A stretch of 64,000 nucleotides of DNA from Roseibium algicola (GTDB lineage Bacteria; Pseudomonadota; Alphaproteobacteria; Rhizobiales; Stappiaceae): the NCBI RefSeq assembly GCF_001999245.1, contig NZ_CP019630.1, positions 62,001 to 126,000 on the forward strand. The letters are read 5' to 3'. The number at the start of each line of letters is the position of its first letter. The first letter of the stretch is position 1. Position numbers and translations under genes: made by a program. Shown here piece by piece: positions 37,983 to 46,766 of the stretch. The notes under the pieces were generated by a model. It saw only the letters and a program-made list of their open reading frames with translations. It made no database searches and was not told where the DNA came from.

Positions 37983-38720
37983 TCAGCCGTTGCCGAGCGC
38001 TTCTCCAAGAGAGCGGCCGAGAGCTGACTTCTCTCGCAAATCCAGACCGGAATGCAGATCGACGATGTGGCTCTTCTGGATCTTCTCGGCTGCTGCGCCG
38101 TCGCGCTTTTCAAAGGCATTCATCAGGGCGTGATGAGAGTGGCTTTCACAGGCAGTGTCCGAGCGCTTCCAGTAAAGAGCGATGATCAGCGAAGAGCGCG
38201 AGATCAGCGATCGGATCATGCCGGCGAACACCCGATGGTCGGCGATATCGGCAATCTCCGTATGAAAGCTTCCGGACAGGAACAGTGCCTTGCCCATGTC
38301 ACCGGCATGAAGAGCTGCATGTTCCGCATCCAGATGTGCGTGCAACTGCGCGAGCTGCCTGTCGGTGATGACATCGGCTGCCAGCCTGGCCACGGCAGGC
38401 TCGATCAGGGCACGGGCCTGAAACACCTCGTGGGCTTCGCGGATCGACGGCTTTGCGACGAAGGCACCACGGTTCTTTTCCATGGCGACAAGCCCGGAAT
38501 GGGCGAGCGCCTGCAACGCAGCGCGCACGACGGTACGGCTGACGCCATAAATTTCGCCCACCTCATCTTCAGACAGTTTCAGCCCCGGTGTCAGTTTGTG
38601 TTGCAGAATGGCAGTCTGAAGCTTCAGGCAGATTTCAAGGGCCCGGCCCTGAGGTAGGGCAAAGACTTCATGCAGCTTGCTGCGTTGATCAAGATCGGCT
38701 GTGGTCAAAGGTTTGGTCAT
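37983..38720 (-). CDS. GntR family regulator with FCD domain
   Basis: A 245-residue FadR-subfamily repressor or activator. The winged helix is at about 25-95 (LQTAILQHKLTPGLKLSEDE followed by YGVSRTVVRAALQALAHSGLV). An all-helical FCD ligand domain with metal-type histidines covers about 105-225 (ALIEPAVARLAADVIT, SGSFHTEIADIADH, HHALMNAFEKRD). The ATG at 38720 is used; an upstream TTG at 38738 is less likely. It is divergent from the polyamine-type ABC operon, and two matched palindromic elements lie between them, so it very likely controls that operon. Confidence 0.88.
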   Translation of the reverse strand: MTKPLTTADLDQRSKLHEVFALPQGRALEICLKLQTAILQHKLTPGLKLSEDEVGEIYGVSRTVVRAALQALAHSGLVAMEKNRGAFVAKPSIREAHEVFQARALIEPAVARLAADVITDRQLAQLHAHLDAEHAALHAGDMGKALFLSGSFHTEIADIADHRVFAGMIRSLISRSSLIIALYWKRSDTACESHSHHALMNAFEKRDGAAAEKIQKSHIVDLHSGLDLREKSALGRSLGEALGNG

Positions 38721-38794
38721 TTTTCTTGAAGTGCCCAATGGGGGTTGAGCGGTGCCATGATCCTACTCCCCTCCACCCGAAGCGGCAATCTAGG

Positions 38795-38828
38795 ATCGTA
38801 TACAATTTTTGTTCATATCGTATTTAAT
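38795..38828. promoter_or_regulatory. candidate GntR/FCD operator pair
   Basis: ATCGTATACAAT (38795-38806) is a near-perfect palindrome of the GTATAC-centred type known for FCD regulators. A related copy ATCGTATTTAAT (38817-38828) starts 22 bp later, two helical turns away. The pair lies between the GntR gene and the ABC operon. Confidence 0.55.
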
Positions 38829-38979
38829 TTGCCAAAATATTGTGCACTTTTACCGATGAGAATTTGCTCATTGCTCCGCCTTCTCATCAGGATCTCCGGA
38901 ATTCCGCCAGTTTTTCGCGTTGGCACGGCACTTGCTGTCTCAGGAGCCGAAAACGGTTTTCTGAAGGAGACGTCCGGCC

Positions 38980-39972
38980 ATGGCGAAGTCCCTGGACCTT
39001 GAACTGGCAGCCACCACCAAGATCTATGGCGAGACCATTGCGGTCGACGCGATCAATCACAAATTTGCCGCCGGCACCTATTCCTGCCTGCTGGGGCCAT
39101 CGGGCTGCGGCAAGTCTTCAACCCTGCGAATGATCGCCGGCCATGAAAGCGTCTCTATCGGCGACATCGTTCTGGGCGGCACCAACATCACCGATCTTCC
39201 ACCCGCCCGGCGCGGCACGGCGATGATGTTCCAGAACTATGCGCTGTTTCCGCATCTGTCCGTGGTCGATAACGTCGCCTTTTCCCAGAAGATGAAGGGT
39301 GTCGAAAAACCTGTCCGGCTGAAGAAGGCCCGTCAGTTGCTGGAACTGGTGGATATGGCAGCCTATGCGGAACGGCTGCCTTCGCAGCTCTCCGGCGGTC
39401 AGCAACAACGTGTTGCCCTGGCCCGTGCCCTGATCACTGAACCTTCCGTGCTTCTGCTTGACGAACCGCTGTCGGCACTCGATCCGTTCCTGCGTATCAA
39501 GATGCGGCTCGAGTTGAAGAAGCTGCAGCGCGAGCTCGGCATTTCCTTCATCCACGTCACGCACAGCCAGGACGAAGCCCTCGCGCTGGCAGACGACATC
39601 ATCGTCATGAACGGCGGCAAGATCGAGCAGGCAGGCAGCCCGCGCGACGTGTTCAACACGCCAACAACCGAGTTCGTCGCCCGCTTCATCGGCGGCCACA
39701 ACGTGCTGCAGCAGAAAGGCGCTGCGGTCGCGCTGAGGGCAGACAGGTTGAGGGTGAAAAAAGCGGCCGGAGAGGACGGCGCCGTTCTGACGGCCTTCGT
39801 CAAGGACGTCGAATACCTCGGCTCCACCGTCAATCTCGCGCTTGATGCGGGGGGCGCCGGCGATCTGACGGCCGCACTCACCGACGAAGCCTTTTTCCAG
39901 GACCCGATCGAAATCGGCGCAACCGTCTTCCTGACATGGAAGCCGGAAGACGCACACCAACTGGCTGCCTGA
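38980..39972 (+). CDS. ABC transporter ATP-binding protein (spermidine/putrescine type)
   Basis: A 330-residue PotA-like ATPase. Walker A is GPSGCGKSS, the Q-loop is MMFQNYALFPHLSV, the signature is LSGGQQQRVALARAL, Walker B is VLLLDEPLSALDP, and the H-loop is VTHSQDEAL. A C-terminal TOBE-type regulatory domain begins near residue 240. AAGGAGA precedes the ATG. It is the first gene of an operon with a binding protein and two permeases. Confidence 0.92.
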   Translation: MAKSLDLELAATTKIYGETIAVDAINHKFAAGTYSCLLGPSGCGKSSTLRMIAGHESVSIGDIVLGGTNITDLPPARRGTAMMFQNYALFPHLSVVDNVAFSQKMKGVEKPVRLKKARQLLELVDMAAYAERLPSQLSGGQQQRVALARALITEPSVLLLDEPLSALDPFLRIKMRLELKKLQRELGISFIHVTHSQDEALALADDIIVMNGGKIEQAGSPRDVFNTPTTEFVARFIGGHNVLQQKGAAVALRADRLRVKKAAGEDGAVLTAFVKDVEYLGSTVNLALDAGGAGDLTAALTDEAFFQDPIEIGATVFLTWKPEDAHQLAA

Positions 39973-40037
39973 AGGCTGCCGATCGCAGGCCTTCTCCCGA
40001 GGCCGAACAAACTCCAGAGGGGAACAGGAGTAAGAAC

Positions 40038-41348
40038 ATGACAGATACAGTGGGAAAAACTGAACAGATGACCAAGAAAGGCGTCAGCCGCCGCAGCATC
40101 CTGAAAGGCGGCGCTGCTGCTGCCGGTGCGGCCCTGGGTTCGGGAGCCATCACCGGCTTCCCGACCATCTGGGCACAGAACATCAAGGACGTGACCCTGC
40201 GCCAGTTCGGCACCGGCGTGTCCAACCTCAACGAAGTAGCGCAGAAGGTGAAGGAAGATCTCGGCTTCACCCTGGAAATGACCGCTCTGGACAGTGACGC
40301 CGTCACCCAGCGTGCGGCGACCCAGCCGGACAGCTTCGACATTGCGGACATCGAATACTGGATCTGCAAGAAGGTCTGGCCGACCGGCAACCTGCAGGCT
40401 ATGGACACCTCCAAGATCAAGAACTACGACAAGATCGTCGGCATCTTCAAAAGCGGCAAGCTGACGCCGGAATCCGTGATCGCACAGGGCACCGCGCCGC
40501 ATACGGTCGGCTTTGTCGACGGTCCGGACGGCAAGGCGTTCGCCACCGAAGAAACCGGCTGGATGACACTCATCCCGACCATCTACAACGCCGACACACT
40601 CGGCATCCGTCCGGACCTGATCGGCCGCCCGATCGAAAGCTGGACCGAACTGCTGAACCCGGAATTCAAGGGCAAGGCATCGATCCTCGACATCTCTTCC
40701 ATCGGCATCATGGATGCGGCCATGGTTTGCGAAGCCATGGGCGAAATCCAGTATGGCGACAAGGGCAACATGACCCGCGAAGAGATCGACAAGACCATGG
40801 CGATCTTCACCGAAGCCAAGAAAAACGGCCAGTTCCGCGCCTTCTGGAAGACCTTCGACGAAAGCGTCAACCTGATGGCGTCCGGCGAAGTCGTGATCCA
40901 GTCCATGTGGTCTCCGGCGATCACCGCCGTGAAGTCCCGCGGTATCGATTGCGTCTATCAGCCGCTCAAGGAAGGCTACCGGTCGTGGGGTGGTGGCATT
41001 GGTCTTTCCAAGAGCCTGACCGGCCTCGAACTGGAAGCAGCCTACGAATACATCAACTGGTATCTCGACGGCTGGGTCGGCGGCTTCCTGATGCGCCAGG
41101 GCTATTACTCGGCCGTGCCGGAAACCTCCAAGAACCACATGGACGAGAACGAGTGGGGTTACTGGTTCGAAGGCAAGGAAGCCACCGGCGACATCACCAA
41201 CCCGTTCGGTGACGTTCTGGCGAAAGCCGGCGAAACCCGCGACGGCGGCTCGTTCTACGAGCGCATGGGTGCCGTTGCCTGCTGGAACGCTGTCATGGAC
41301 GAGAACCAGTACATGGTTCGCAAGTGGAACGAGTTCATCGCCGCCTGA
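40038..41348 (+). CDS. Tat-exported ABC transporter substrate-binding protein (PotD/PotF-like)
   Basis: A 436-residue family 1 extracellular binding protein. The N-terminus has a twin-arginine signal (SRRSILKGGAAAAGAAL near residues 18-35), so it is probably exported folded. The body has the two-lobe pattern of polyamine and related binding proteins, with an ABC hinge near WTELLNPEFKGKASILD. AGGAG lies seven bases before the ATG at 40038. The ligand is not evident. A strong hairpin follows the stop codon. Confidence 0.9.
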   Translation: MTDTVGKTEQMTKKGVSRRSILKGGAAAAGAALGSGAITGFPTIWAQNIKDVTLRQFGTGVSNLNEVAQKVKEDLGFTLEMTALDSDAVTQRAATQPDSFDIADIEYWICKKVWPTGNLQAMDTSKIKNYDKIVGIFKSGKLTPESVIAQGTAPHTVGFVDGPDGKAFATEETGWMTLIPTIYNADTLGIRPDLIGRPIESWTELLNPEFKGKASILDISSIGIMDAAMVCEAMGEIQYGDKGNMTREEIDKTMAIFTEAKKNGQFRAFWKTFDESVNLMASGEVVIQSMWSPAITAVKSRGIDCVYQPLKEGYRSWGGGIGLSKSLTGLELEAAYEYINWYLDGWVGGFLMRQGYYSAVPETSKNHMDENEWGYWFEGKEATGDITNPFGDVLAKAGETRDGGSFYERMGAVACWNAVMDENQYMVRKWNEFIAA

Positions 41349-41366
41349 GGCTGAGCCGACACACTG

Positions 41367-41392
41367 GTGCCCGGGAAACTTTTCCCGGGCAC
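41367..41392 (+). promoter_or_regulatory. strong intercistronic hairpin after the binding-protein gene
   Basis: A 12-bp perfect inverted repeat GTGCCCGGGAAA / TTTCCCGGGCAC with a 2-base centre lies between the binding-protein gene and the first permease gene. No T-run follows, so it may stabilise the upstream mRNA and set a higher level of the binding protein than of the permeases. Confidence 0.65.
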
Positions 41393-41451
41393 TTCAAGAC
41401 ACCCGGGGCTAGCATGACACCCGCCTTCTCTACTTACCGGACCCGACCTTC

Positions 41452-42381
41452 ATGACGGATCAGACACAGTCCATTTCCAGCGTGGCCCCGGCTGCGAAAG
41501 CTCGTGCAAAGGCTCCCTTCAGCCTCAGTCGCCTGCCCGATGCCATGACCGGCTGGCTACTGTCGCTGCCTCTGGCGCTGGTGCTGTTCTTCTTCCTGGT
41601 TCTGCCGATTGCCATGATCGTCGTGGTGAGTTTCTGGGGGGCGACGGAATTCTCGATCTACCCGGCCTTCCAGTTCGACAACTACGAATTCCTGCTGACG
41701 TCTCCAGTGACCTACCAGGTGTTCTTCAACACGGTGAAATACGCGTTGATCACCTGGGCGATCACACTGGTGATCGGATTTACCGTTGCCTATTTCCTCG
41801 CCTTTCACGTGCGCACGCTGACCTGGCAGATCGTTCTGTTTCTGTTGTGCACGATCCCGTTCTGGACATCCAACATCATCCGCATGATCTCCTGGATCCC
41901 GTTCCTGGGCCGCAACGGCATCGCCAATTCCACGTTGATCTCGATGGGCGTCATAGACGAGCCGCTGGATTGGCTGCTCTTTTCCGATTTTTCGGTGATC
42001 CTGGCCTTTGTCCACCTCTACACGCTGTTCATGGTGGTTCCGATCTTCAACACCATGATGCGTATCGACCGCTCGCTGATCGAGGCAGCCTATGACAATG
42101 GCGCCACCGGTCTGCAAACACTCACCAACGTCATCATTCCGCTGACCAAACCCGGCATCATGATCGGTTCCATTTTTGTCGTCACGCTGGTGATGGGCGA
42201 CTTCATTACCGTGCGCTTCATGTCCGGCAGCCAGAAGGCCAATGTCGGCAGGTTGATCTCCAACGACATCGCGCTTTTGCAATATCCCTCTGCCGCGGCA
42301 ACAGCGGTCATCCTGCTGATCACGGTGCTTCTGGTGATCTCGATCCTGCTGCGCTTCGTCGACATCCGGAAGGAGCTCTGA
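41452..42381 (+). CDS. ABC transporter permease (PotB-like)
   Basis: A 309-residue inner-membrane permease with six TM segments and the binding-protein-dependent transport loop EAAYDNGATGLQTLTNVIIPLTKPG. A charged N-terminal extension of about 35 residues precedes TM1. It lies 103 bp after the binding-protein gene and 2 bp before the second permease gene. Confidence 0.92.
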   Translation: MTDQTQSISSVAPAAKARAKAPFSLSRLPDAMTGWLLSLPLALVLFFFLVLPIAMIVVVSFWGATEFSIYPAFQFDNYEFLLTSPVTYQVFFNTVKYALITWAITLVIGFTVAYFLAFHVRTLTWQIVLFLLCTIPFWTSNIIRMISWIPFLGRNGIANSTLISMGVIDEPLDWLLFSDFSVILAFVHLYTLFMVVPIFNTMMRIDRSLIEAAYDNGATGLQTLTNVIIPLTKPGIMIGSIFVVTLVMGDFITVRFMSGSQKANVGRLISNDIALLQYPSAAATAVILLITVLLVISILLRFVDIRKEL

Positions 42382-42383
42382 TC

Positions 42384-43223
42384 ATGGAAAAACGTTCCCG
42401 CTCCTTCTATGCGCTTGCCGCGTTCTTTGGCCTTTTCCTGGTTTTCCTCTATGGCCCGACAGTCACCATCGCGATCCTGAGTTTTCAGGGACCGCAGGGC
42501 GGGCTGACCTTCCCGATGCGCGGCGTCTCGCTGCACTGGTTCCACGACCTGTTCGAACAACAGGCCGTCGGGGATATCTGGGGCAGTTTCTCGCGCTCGC
42601 TCGTGCTTGGTCTCATGGTCATGGTGACAACGGTCGTTGTCTCCGTCATGGGCGGCCTTGCCTTCCGCAAGCGGTTTCCCGGGTCCGGTGCGATCTTCTA
42701 TCTGATCATCACCTCGCTGGTGATCCCGTCGATCCTGGTTTCTCTTGGTGTCGGCCTGATCTTCTCCCAGTCAGGCCTTGCCGTGCATTGGTCGACCTCG
42801 GGCTTCGGCGCGCAGCTGACGTGGACCTTGCCCTTCGGTCTGCTGATCATGTTCGCGGTTTTCAACCGTTTCGACAAATCCTACGAGGAAGCCGCGCGCG
42901 ACCAGGGCGCAAGCGCCTGGCAGACTGTCCGTCATGTCGTGCTGCCGATAATCGCGCCGATGCTGATCGGGGTCGCCCTGTTCGGTTTCACCCTGTCCTA
43001 TGACGAGTTTGCCCGCACGCTTCTGACGGCAGGCAGCTACAACACGCTGCCGCTGGAAATCTACGGCATGACAACAAACGTCACGACGCCAGTGATCTTT
43101 GCTCTCGGCACTCTGACAACCGCCTTCTCCTTCGGCATCATCGGCCTGTTCCTGGCCATTGTCGTCATCCTGAACAAACGCAGGTCACGGCACGGCTCGG
43201 ATGCCGGAAAGGGCATGGTCTAG
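42384..43223 (+). CDS. ABC transporter permease (PotC-like)
   Basis: A 279-residue permease with six TM segments and the coupling loop EEAARDQGASAWQTVRHVVLPIIAPM. It pairs with the preceding permease to form the membrane channel. The racemase gene follows after 8 bp, so they are probably co-transcribed. Confidence 0.92.
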   Translation: MEKRSRSFYALAAFFGLFLVFLYGPTVTIAILSFQGPQGGLTFPMRGVSLHWFHDLFEQQAVGDIWGSFSRSLVLGLMVMVTTVVVSVMGGLAFRKRFPGSGAIFYLIITSLVIPSILVSLGVGLIFSQSGLAVHWSTSGFGAQLTWTLPFGLLIMFAVFNRFDKSYEEAARDQGASAWQTVRHVVLPIIAPMLIGVALFGFTLSYDEFARTLLTAGSYNTLPLEIYGMTTNVTTPVIFALGTLTTAFSFGIIGLFLAIVVILNKRRSRHGSDAGKGMV

Positions 43224-43231
43224 GGCCTTAC

Positions 43232-43894
43232 ATGCGCGACATACACATCCTCGTCATCAATCCGAATTCCACGGCTTCAATGACGCAGAAGATCGCGGCG
43301 GCTGCTCGCGCCGCAGCCGGTCCCTTCAGCCGGATTACGGCCATCAATCCACTGGAGGGACCGGCAGCCATTCAGGGACCAGCGGATGGCGAGGCTGCCC
43401 TGCCCGGCCTGTTCGATCTCTTCGAGCGCTCGCTGAAAACCGACCCAAGCATCAGCGCGGTCATCATCGCATGTTTCGACGATACCGGCCTGTGGGAACT
43501 GAAGGCGAAATCCCGTGTCCCGGTGGTTGGCATCGGCGAGGCGGCCTACCATGTTGCCTCCGTGGCGGCCGAACGGTTTTCGGTGGTTACCACCTTGTCC
43601 GTCTCCGTACCGGTGCTGGAAGAGAACCTGCAGCGCACCGGCCTTGCCGCCCGATGTGTCAGGGTGCGTGCATCGGACGTGCCGGTTCTGGAACTGGAAA
43701 ACCCCGAGAGCGATGCCCGCCACAAGATCGAAGCGGAAATCCAGGCCGCTCTCAGACTGGACGGCATCGGCGCAATCGCACTCGGTTGCGCGGGCATGGC
43801 GGATCTGGCCGCCGACCTGACGGCACAATTCAAGGTACCCGTCATCGACGGTGTAGCGTCCGCTGTGCGTCTTGCAGAGGCGATCACCGCCTAG
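43232..43894 (+). CDS. aspartate/glutamate/hydantoin racemase family protein
   Basis: A 220-residue cofactor-independent racemase of the Asp/Glu/hydantoin superfamily. The two catalytic cysteines are C81 (IIACFDDTG) and C186 (ALGCAGM), and the N-terminal INPNSTASMT is typical of the hydantoin/allantoin racemase branch. Length is close to family norm. It is the last gene of the PotABCD-like operon, so the transported ligand may be a chiral amino acid derivative or hydantoin; that is inference from position. Confidence 0.87.
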   Translation: MRDIHILVINPNSTASMTQKIAAAARAAAGPFSRITAINPLEGPAAIQGPADGEAALPGLFDLFERSLKTDPSISAVIIACFDDTGLWELKAKSRVPVVGIGEAAYHVASVAAERFSVVTTLSVSVPVLEENLQRTGLAARCVRVRASDVPVLELENPESDARHKIEAEIQAALRLDGIGAIALGCAGMADLAADLTAQFKVPVIDGVASAVRLAEAITA

Positions 43895-43909
43895 GCGTCC
43901 CCTCGCCTG

Positions 43910-44803
43910 CTAGTGGTCCAGAATGACGTCCGCCTCCGTGCGGAAACTTTCCACGGCCGAAAAGAAGACGTCGAACAGCATACTGCGCTCGTCGCCGAGC
44001 GAGAAAACCACTTCCTCGTATTGGCGCTGCATGTCCGAGACCGGAACCCGGTGAACGACATCGGTTCGCCCGGTTCCGAACCGCCACATGAAACCGACCC
44101 CAAGGCCATTGACCACTGCTTCATAGACCGCGTCACGTGTGTCCAGGGTCAACAGCGGCGACGGCTCGAACCCGGCGGAACGAAAGGCCCTGTCGACCAC
44201 CCGTTGGGTGGAAGATCCCCTTGTTCGGAAAATCAGGGGTTCGGCCATCAGCCGTTCGCAGGTCACGGCCGCCTCCCGGGACAGCGGGCTGTCGGGATGG
44301 ACGATGGCAACGACATTCTGCCTTGCAAGCAAGGCGCGCCGGAAGCGGCCATCCGCAGGCACATCCGGCAGCACACCTATGTCGACTTCGCGGGTCAGCA
44401 CTGCCCGCGTGATCCGCTCATGCGAACCTGTTTCCACCGCGATTTCGATGCCTGGGTGCCGCTTGAGAAACTGCGCGATCAATGCCATGCCCGGCATCGA
44501 ATTTCCCAACCCGATTTTCAAACGACCGTTCAGCAAGGTGTTGTGACGGGTCAAAAGCCGTGTTGCAGCGCGTTCGGCTTCTGCCATGCGCTCGGCGACG
44601 TCACATAGCTCGTTGCACAGCGGTGTTGGCGACAAGACACCGTTTTTCCGGTCGAACAGGCGTACGCCGAATTCCGCTTCAAGGTCTTTCACATGACGCG
44701 CGACGGCCGGCTGCGAAATCTTCAGCGCCCGTGCCGCTGCAGCATATGAGCCTCCGGACGCGACCGCGTTGACGGCCCGAATGCGCGACAGGGAAAGGGT
44801 CAT
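43910..44803 (-). CDS. LysR family transcriptional regulator
   Basis: A 297-residue LysR-type regulator. The HTH is at about 3-60 (LSRIRAVNAVASGGSYAAAA and SQPAVARHVKDLEAEFGVRLF), with a two-lobe effector domain after residue 90. It converges with the racemase gene (15 bp gap) and is divergent from the HAD/ABC/metallophosphoesterase operon, with 214 bp between. A perfect palindrome containing a T-N11-A core lies upstream of its start. It most likely controls the divergent operon. Confidence 0.9.
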   Translation of the reverse strand: MTLSLSRIRAVNAVASGGSYAAAARALKISQPAVARHVKDLEAEFGVRLFDRKNGVLSPTPLCNELCDVAERMAEAERAATRLLTRHNTLLNGRLKIGLGNSMPGMALIAQFLKRHPGIEIAVETGSHERITRAVLTREVDIGVLPDVPADGRFRRALLARQNVVAIVHPDSPLSREAAVTCERLMAEPLIFRTRGSSTQRVVDRAFRSAGFEPSPLLTLDTRDAVYEAVVNGLGVGFMWRFGTGRTDVVHRVPVSDMQRQYEEVVFSLGDERSMLFDVFFSAVESFRTEADVILDH

Positions 44804-44833
44804 TCCAGGTTTTCTCCGATTAGCAAAGCCAAA

Positions 44834-44852
44834 GGTTTGATCACCTCAAACC
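44834..44852. promoter_or_regulatory. candidate LysR binding site
   Basis: GGTTTGA-TCACC-TCAAACC is a perfect 7-bp inverted repeat with a 5-bp centre. It contains a T-N11-A core and lies 31-49 bp upstream of the LysR start codon, in the region shared with the divergent operon. Confidence 0.55.
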
Positions 44853-45017
44853 ATAGGTTCGCTCTGTTACGGCAGCGTCACAGAGTGACGACAATTTGAT
44901 TGCGACTTCAGCGGGCCACGCCAACGGAACACGGCCCTTCCTGACCAGAACAATCCGCCTGCCGTACCGGCGGATCCTCAATGCCGATCGGTGGTACCGA
45001 AAGGCAACCGGACAGAT

Positions 45018-45842
45018 ATGGACTTCGCAATGCGGGCTCGCAAAACAACAACAATTCAATGGCTTGGCGCCGCGGAGATTGACGGCTATGCCGCAATCCT
45101 GTGCGATCTGGACGGCTGCCTGATAGCCGCCGGACGAGCATTGCCGGGCGCGGAAGATTTTGTCCGGGCTGCCGGCAAAAGACTATCGATCGTTTCAAAC
45201 AACTCGGCCGACACATGCGTCACGCTATCGGCAAAACTGAACGCAATCGGCCTGTCGTTGCCGCAGGAAAGCATCTTTCTTGCAGGTGAGCTGGCTGTGC
45301 GCACGATCGCAGCGGAACGTCCGGGCGCGCGCATCCACGTAATTGCCGAACAGCCGCTTCACGCTCTTGCAGCGGAACTCGGCCTTGAGCGCGCAAACGA
45401 CCGGACAGACGTCGTCCTGCTTGCCCGCGATACAAAGTTCACCCTGACCGGACTGGAAAAGGCGTTGCGACTGCTGGAGCAAGGCGCAGAGCTGGTCGTG
45501 ACCAATCCGGATCTTTCCCACCCGAATGCGGACGGTCGCCCGGTGCCGGAAACCGGCTCCCTGCTTGCAGCTTTCAAGGCGTGCTGTCCGGAGATCGCAC
45601 CAAGGGTTATCGGCAAACCTCAGCCGTTCCTCATCGGCGCGGCACTTGAAGCTGCGGGCGTTCCGGCGAGCGAGGCTGTCTTTGTGGGCGACAACGCCGC
45701 GACCGACGGCGCGGCGGCAACCCTTGCCGGTCTTGATTTCATTCACCTCGTCGCAACGCCCTCGCCGATCGTGAACGGGGCTCCCGTGAAAGAGCCGATA
45801 CCGTCCGCTCACCCATCGCCAGTGGAGGCGAGCGCATGCTGA
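45018..45842 (+). CDS. HAD-IIA family hydrolase (NagD/4-nitrophenylphosphatase-like)
   Basis: A 274-residue phosphatase of the HAD superfamily, class IIA cap type. Motif I is ILCDLDGCL (D30 and D32), motif II is IVSNNS (S60), motif III is GKPQP, and motif IV is VGDNAATDGAAA. The start at 45018 has GGACAG upstream; a GTG at 44991 is also in frame. It overlaps the next permease gene by 7 bp. As first gene of a transporter operon it may remove phosphate from the imported compound. Confidence 0.85.
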   Translation: MDFAMRARKTTTIQWLGAAEIDGYAAILCDLDGCLIAAGRALPGAEDFVRAAGKRLSIVSNNSADTCVTLSAKLNAIGLSLPQESIFLAGELAVRTIAAERPGARIHVIAEQPLHALAAELGLERANDRTDVVLLARDTKFTLTGLEKALRLLEQGAELVVTNPDLSHPNADGRPVPETGSLLAAFKACCPEIAPRVIGKPQPFLIGAALEAAGVPASEAVFVGDNAATDGAAATLAGLDFIHLVATPSPIVNGAPVKEPIPSAHPSPVEASAC

Positions 45843-46762
45843 CCTACGTTCTGCGAACCCTTTTGCGGATGGCGATCACCCTGTTCCTCATCGTGACGCT
45901 CGTCTTCTTCGCGACCAGGCTTTCCGGAAATCCGGTCGATTTCGTTCTCGGCGAAGGCATCACCAAGGAAGACCGGGCTCTCCTGATCGCTTACTACGGT
46001 CTGGATTCCTCCATCGGCACCCAATACTGGCGCTATCTCAGCTCCGTGTTTTCCGGCGAGTTCGGACTGTCCTTCCTGGAAAGGCGGCCGGTTTCGGAAA
46101 TCGTTCTCGAACGTGCCTGGCCATCCTTGAAACTGCTGCTGAGCGCGGTGTGCTTCACACTGATAGTTTCCATACCGCTTGGCATTTTGGCCGCCATCTA
46201 TCGCACCAGCATCGTCGGCAGCGTGGTGATGGTGGTCGCCTTCCTCGGATATGCCGTGCCGTCCTTCATAATCGGCATCCTGCTGGTGCTGATCTTTGCC
46301 TACACGCTCAACTGGCTTCCCGTCATCGGTGATGGAACTGCGCTGCATTTCATCATGCCGACGCTTGCCATTTCCGGCACGCTGGTTGCTGCGATCACCC
46401 GCTTCACCCGCAACGCCATGCTGGACGTGCTCGGCCAGGACTACATGCGCACAGCCCGTGCCAAGGGCCTGCCGGAGTGGATCGTCATTCTGAAGCACGG
46501 ACTGCGCAACGCGTCGATCACGCTGCTTTCCGTGGTCGGACTACAGATCGCCAGCCTCGCGGCGGCGGGTAGCGTTGTCGTGGAATCGATCTTCGCATGG
46601 CCCGGTATCGGCGATCTCCTCGTCCGGTCCGCCATCCTGCGTGACTACCCCGTCCTCCAGTTCGGTGTCCTGTCCGTCGCTGTCGCGGTCATCGTGATCA
46701 ACGCAGTGGTCGACATCGCCTACGCCTTCGCGGATCCGCGCATCCGCCTTGCCAAGGGATAA
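45836..46762 (+). CDS. ABC transporter permease (dipeptide/OppB type)
   Basis: A 308-residue permease with six TM segments: an N-terminal TM1 (TLLRMAITLFLIVTLVFFATRL), then GITKEDRALLIAYYGLD and the coupling loop ARAKGLPEWIVILKHGLRNA. Length matches DppB/OppB. It overlaps the HAD gene and precedes the OppC-type gene by 4 bp. Confidence 0.93.
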   Translation: MLTYVLRTLLRMAITLFLIVTLVFFATRLSGNPVDFVLGEGITKEDRALLIAYYGLDSSIGTQYWRYLSSVFSGEFGLSFLERRPVSEIVLERAWPSLKLLLSAVCFTLIVSIPLGILAAIYRTSIVGSVVMVVAFLGYAVPSFIIGILLVLIFAYTLNWLPVIGDGTALHFIMPTLAISGTLVAAITRFTRNAMLDVLGQDYMRTARAKGLPEWIVILKHGLRNASITLLSVVGLQIASLAAAGSVVVESIFAWPGIGDLLVRSAILRDYPVLQFGVLSVAVAVIVINAVVDIAYAFADPRIRLAKG

Positions 46763-46766
46763 GCGC

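Noticed and set aside
39399..41138. 579-codon open frame on the minus strand
   Set aside because: Antisense to the ABC ATPase and binding-protein genes, which have strong motifs, ribosome binding sites and operon spacing.
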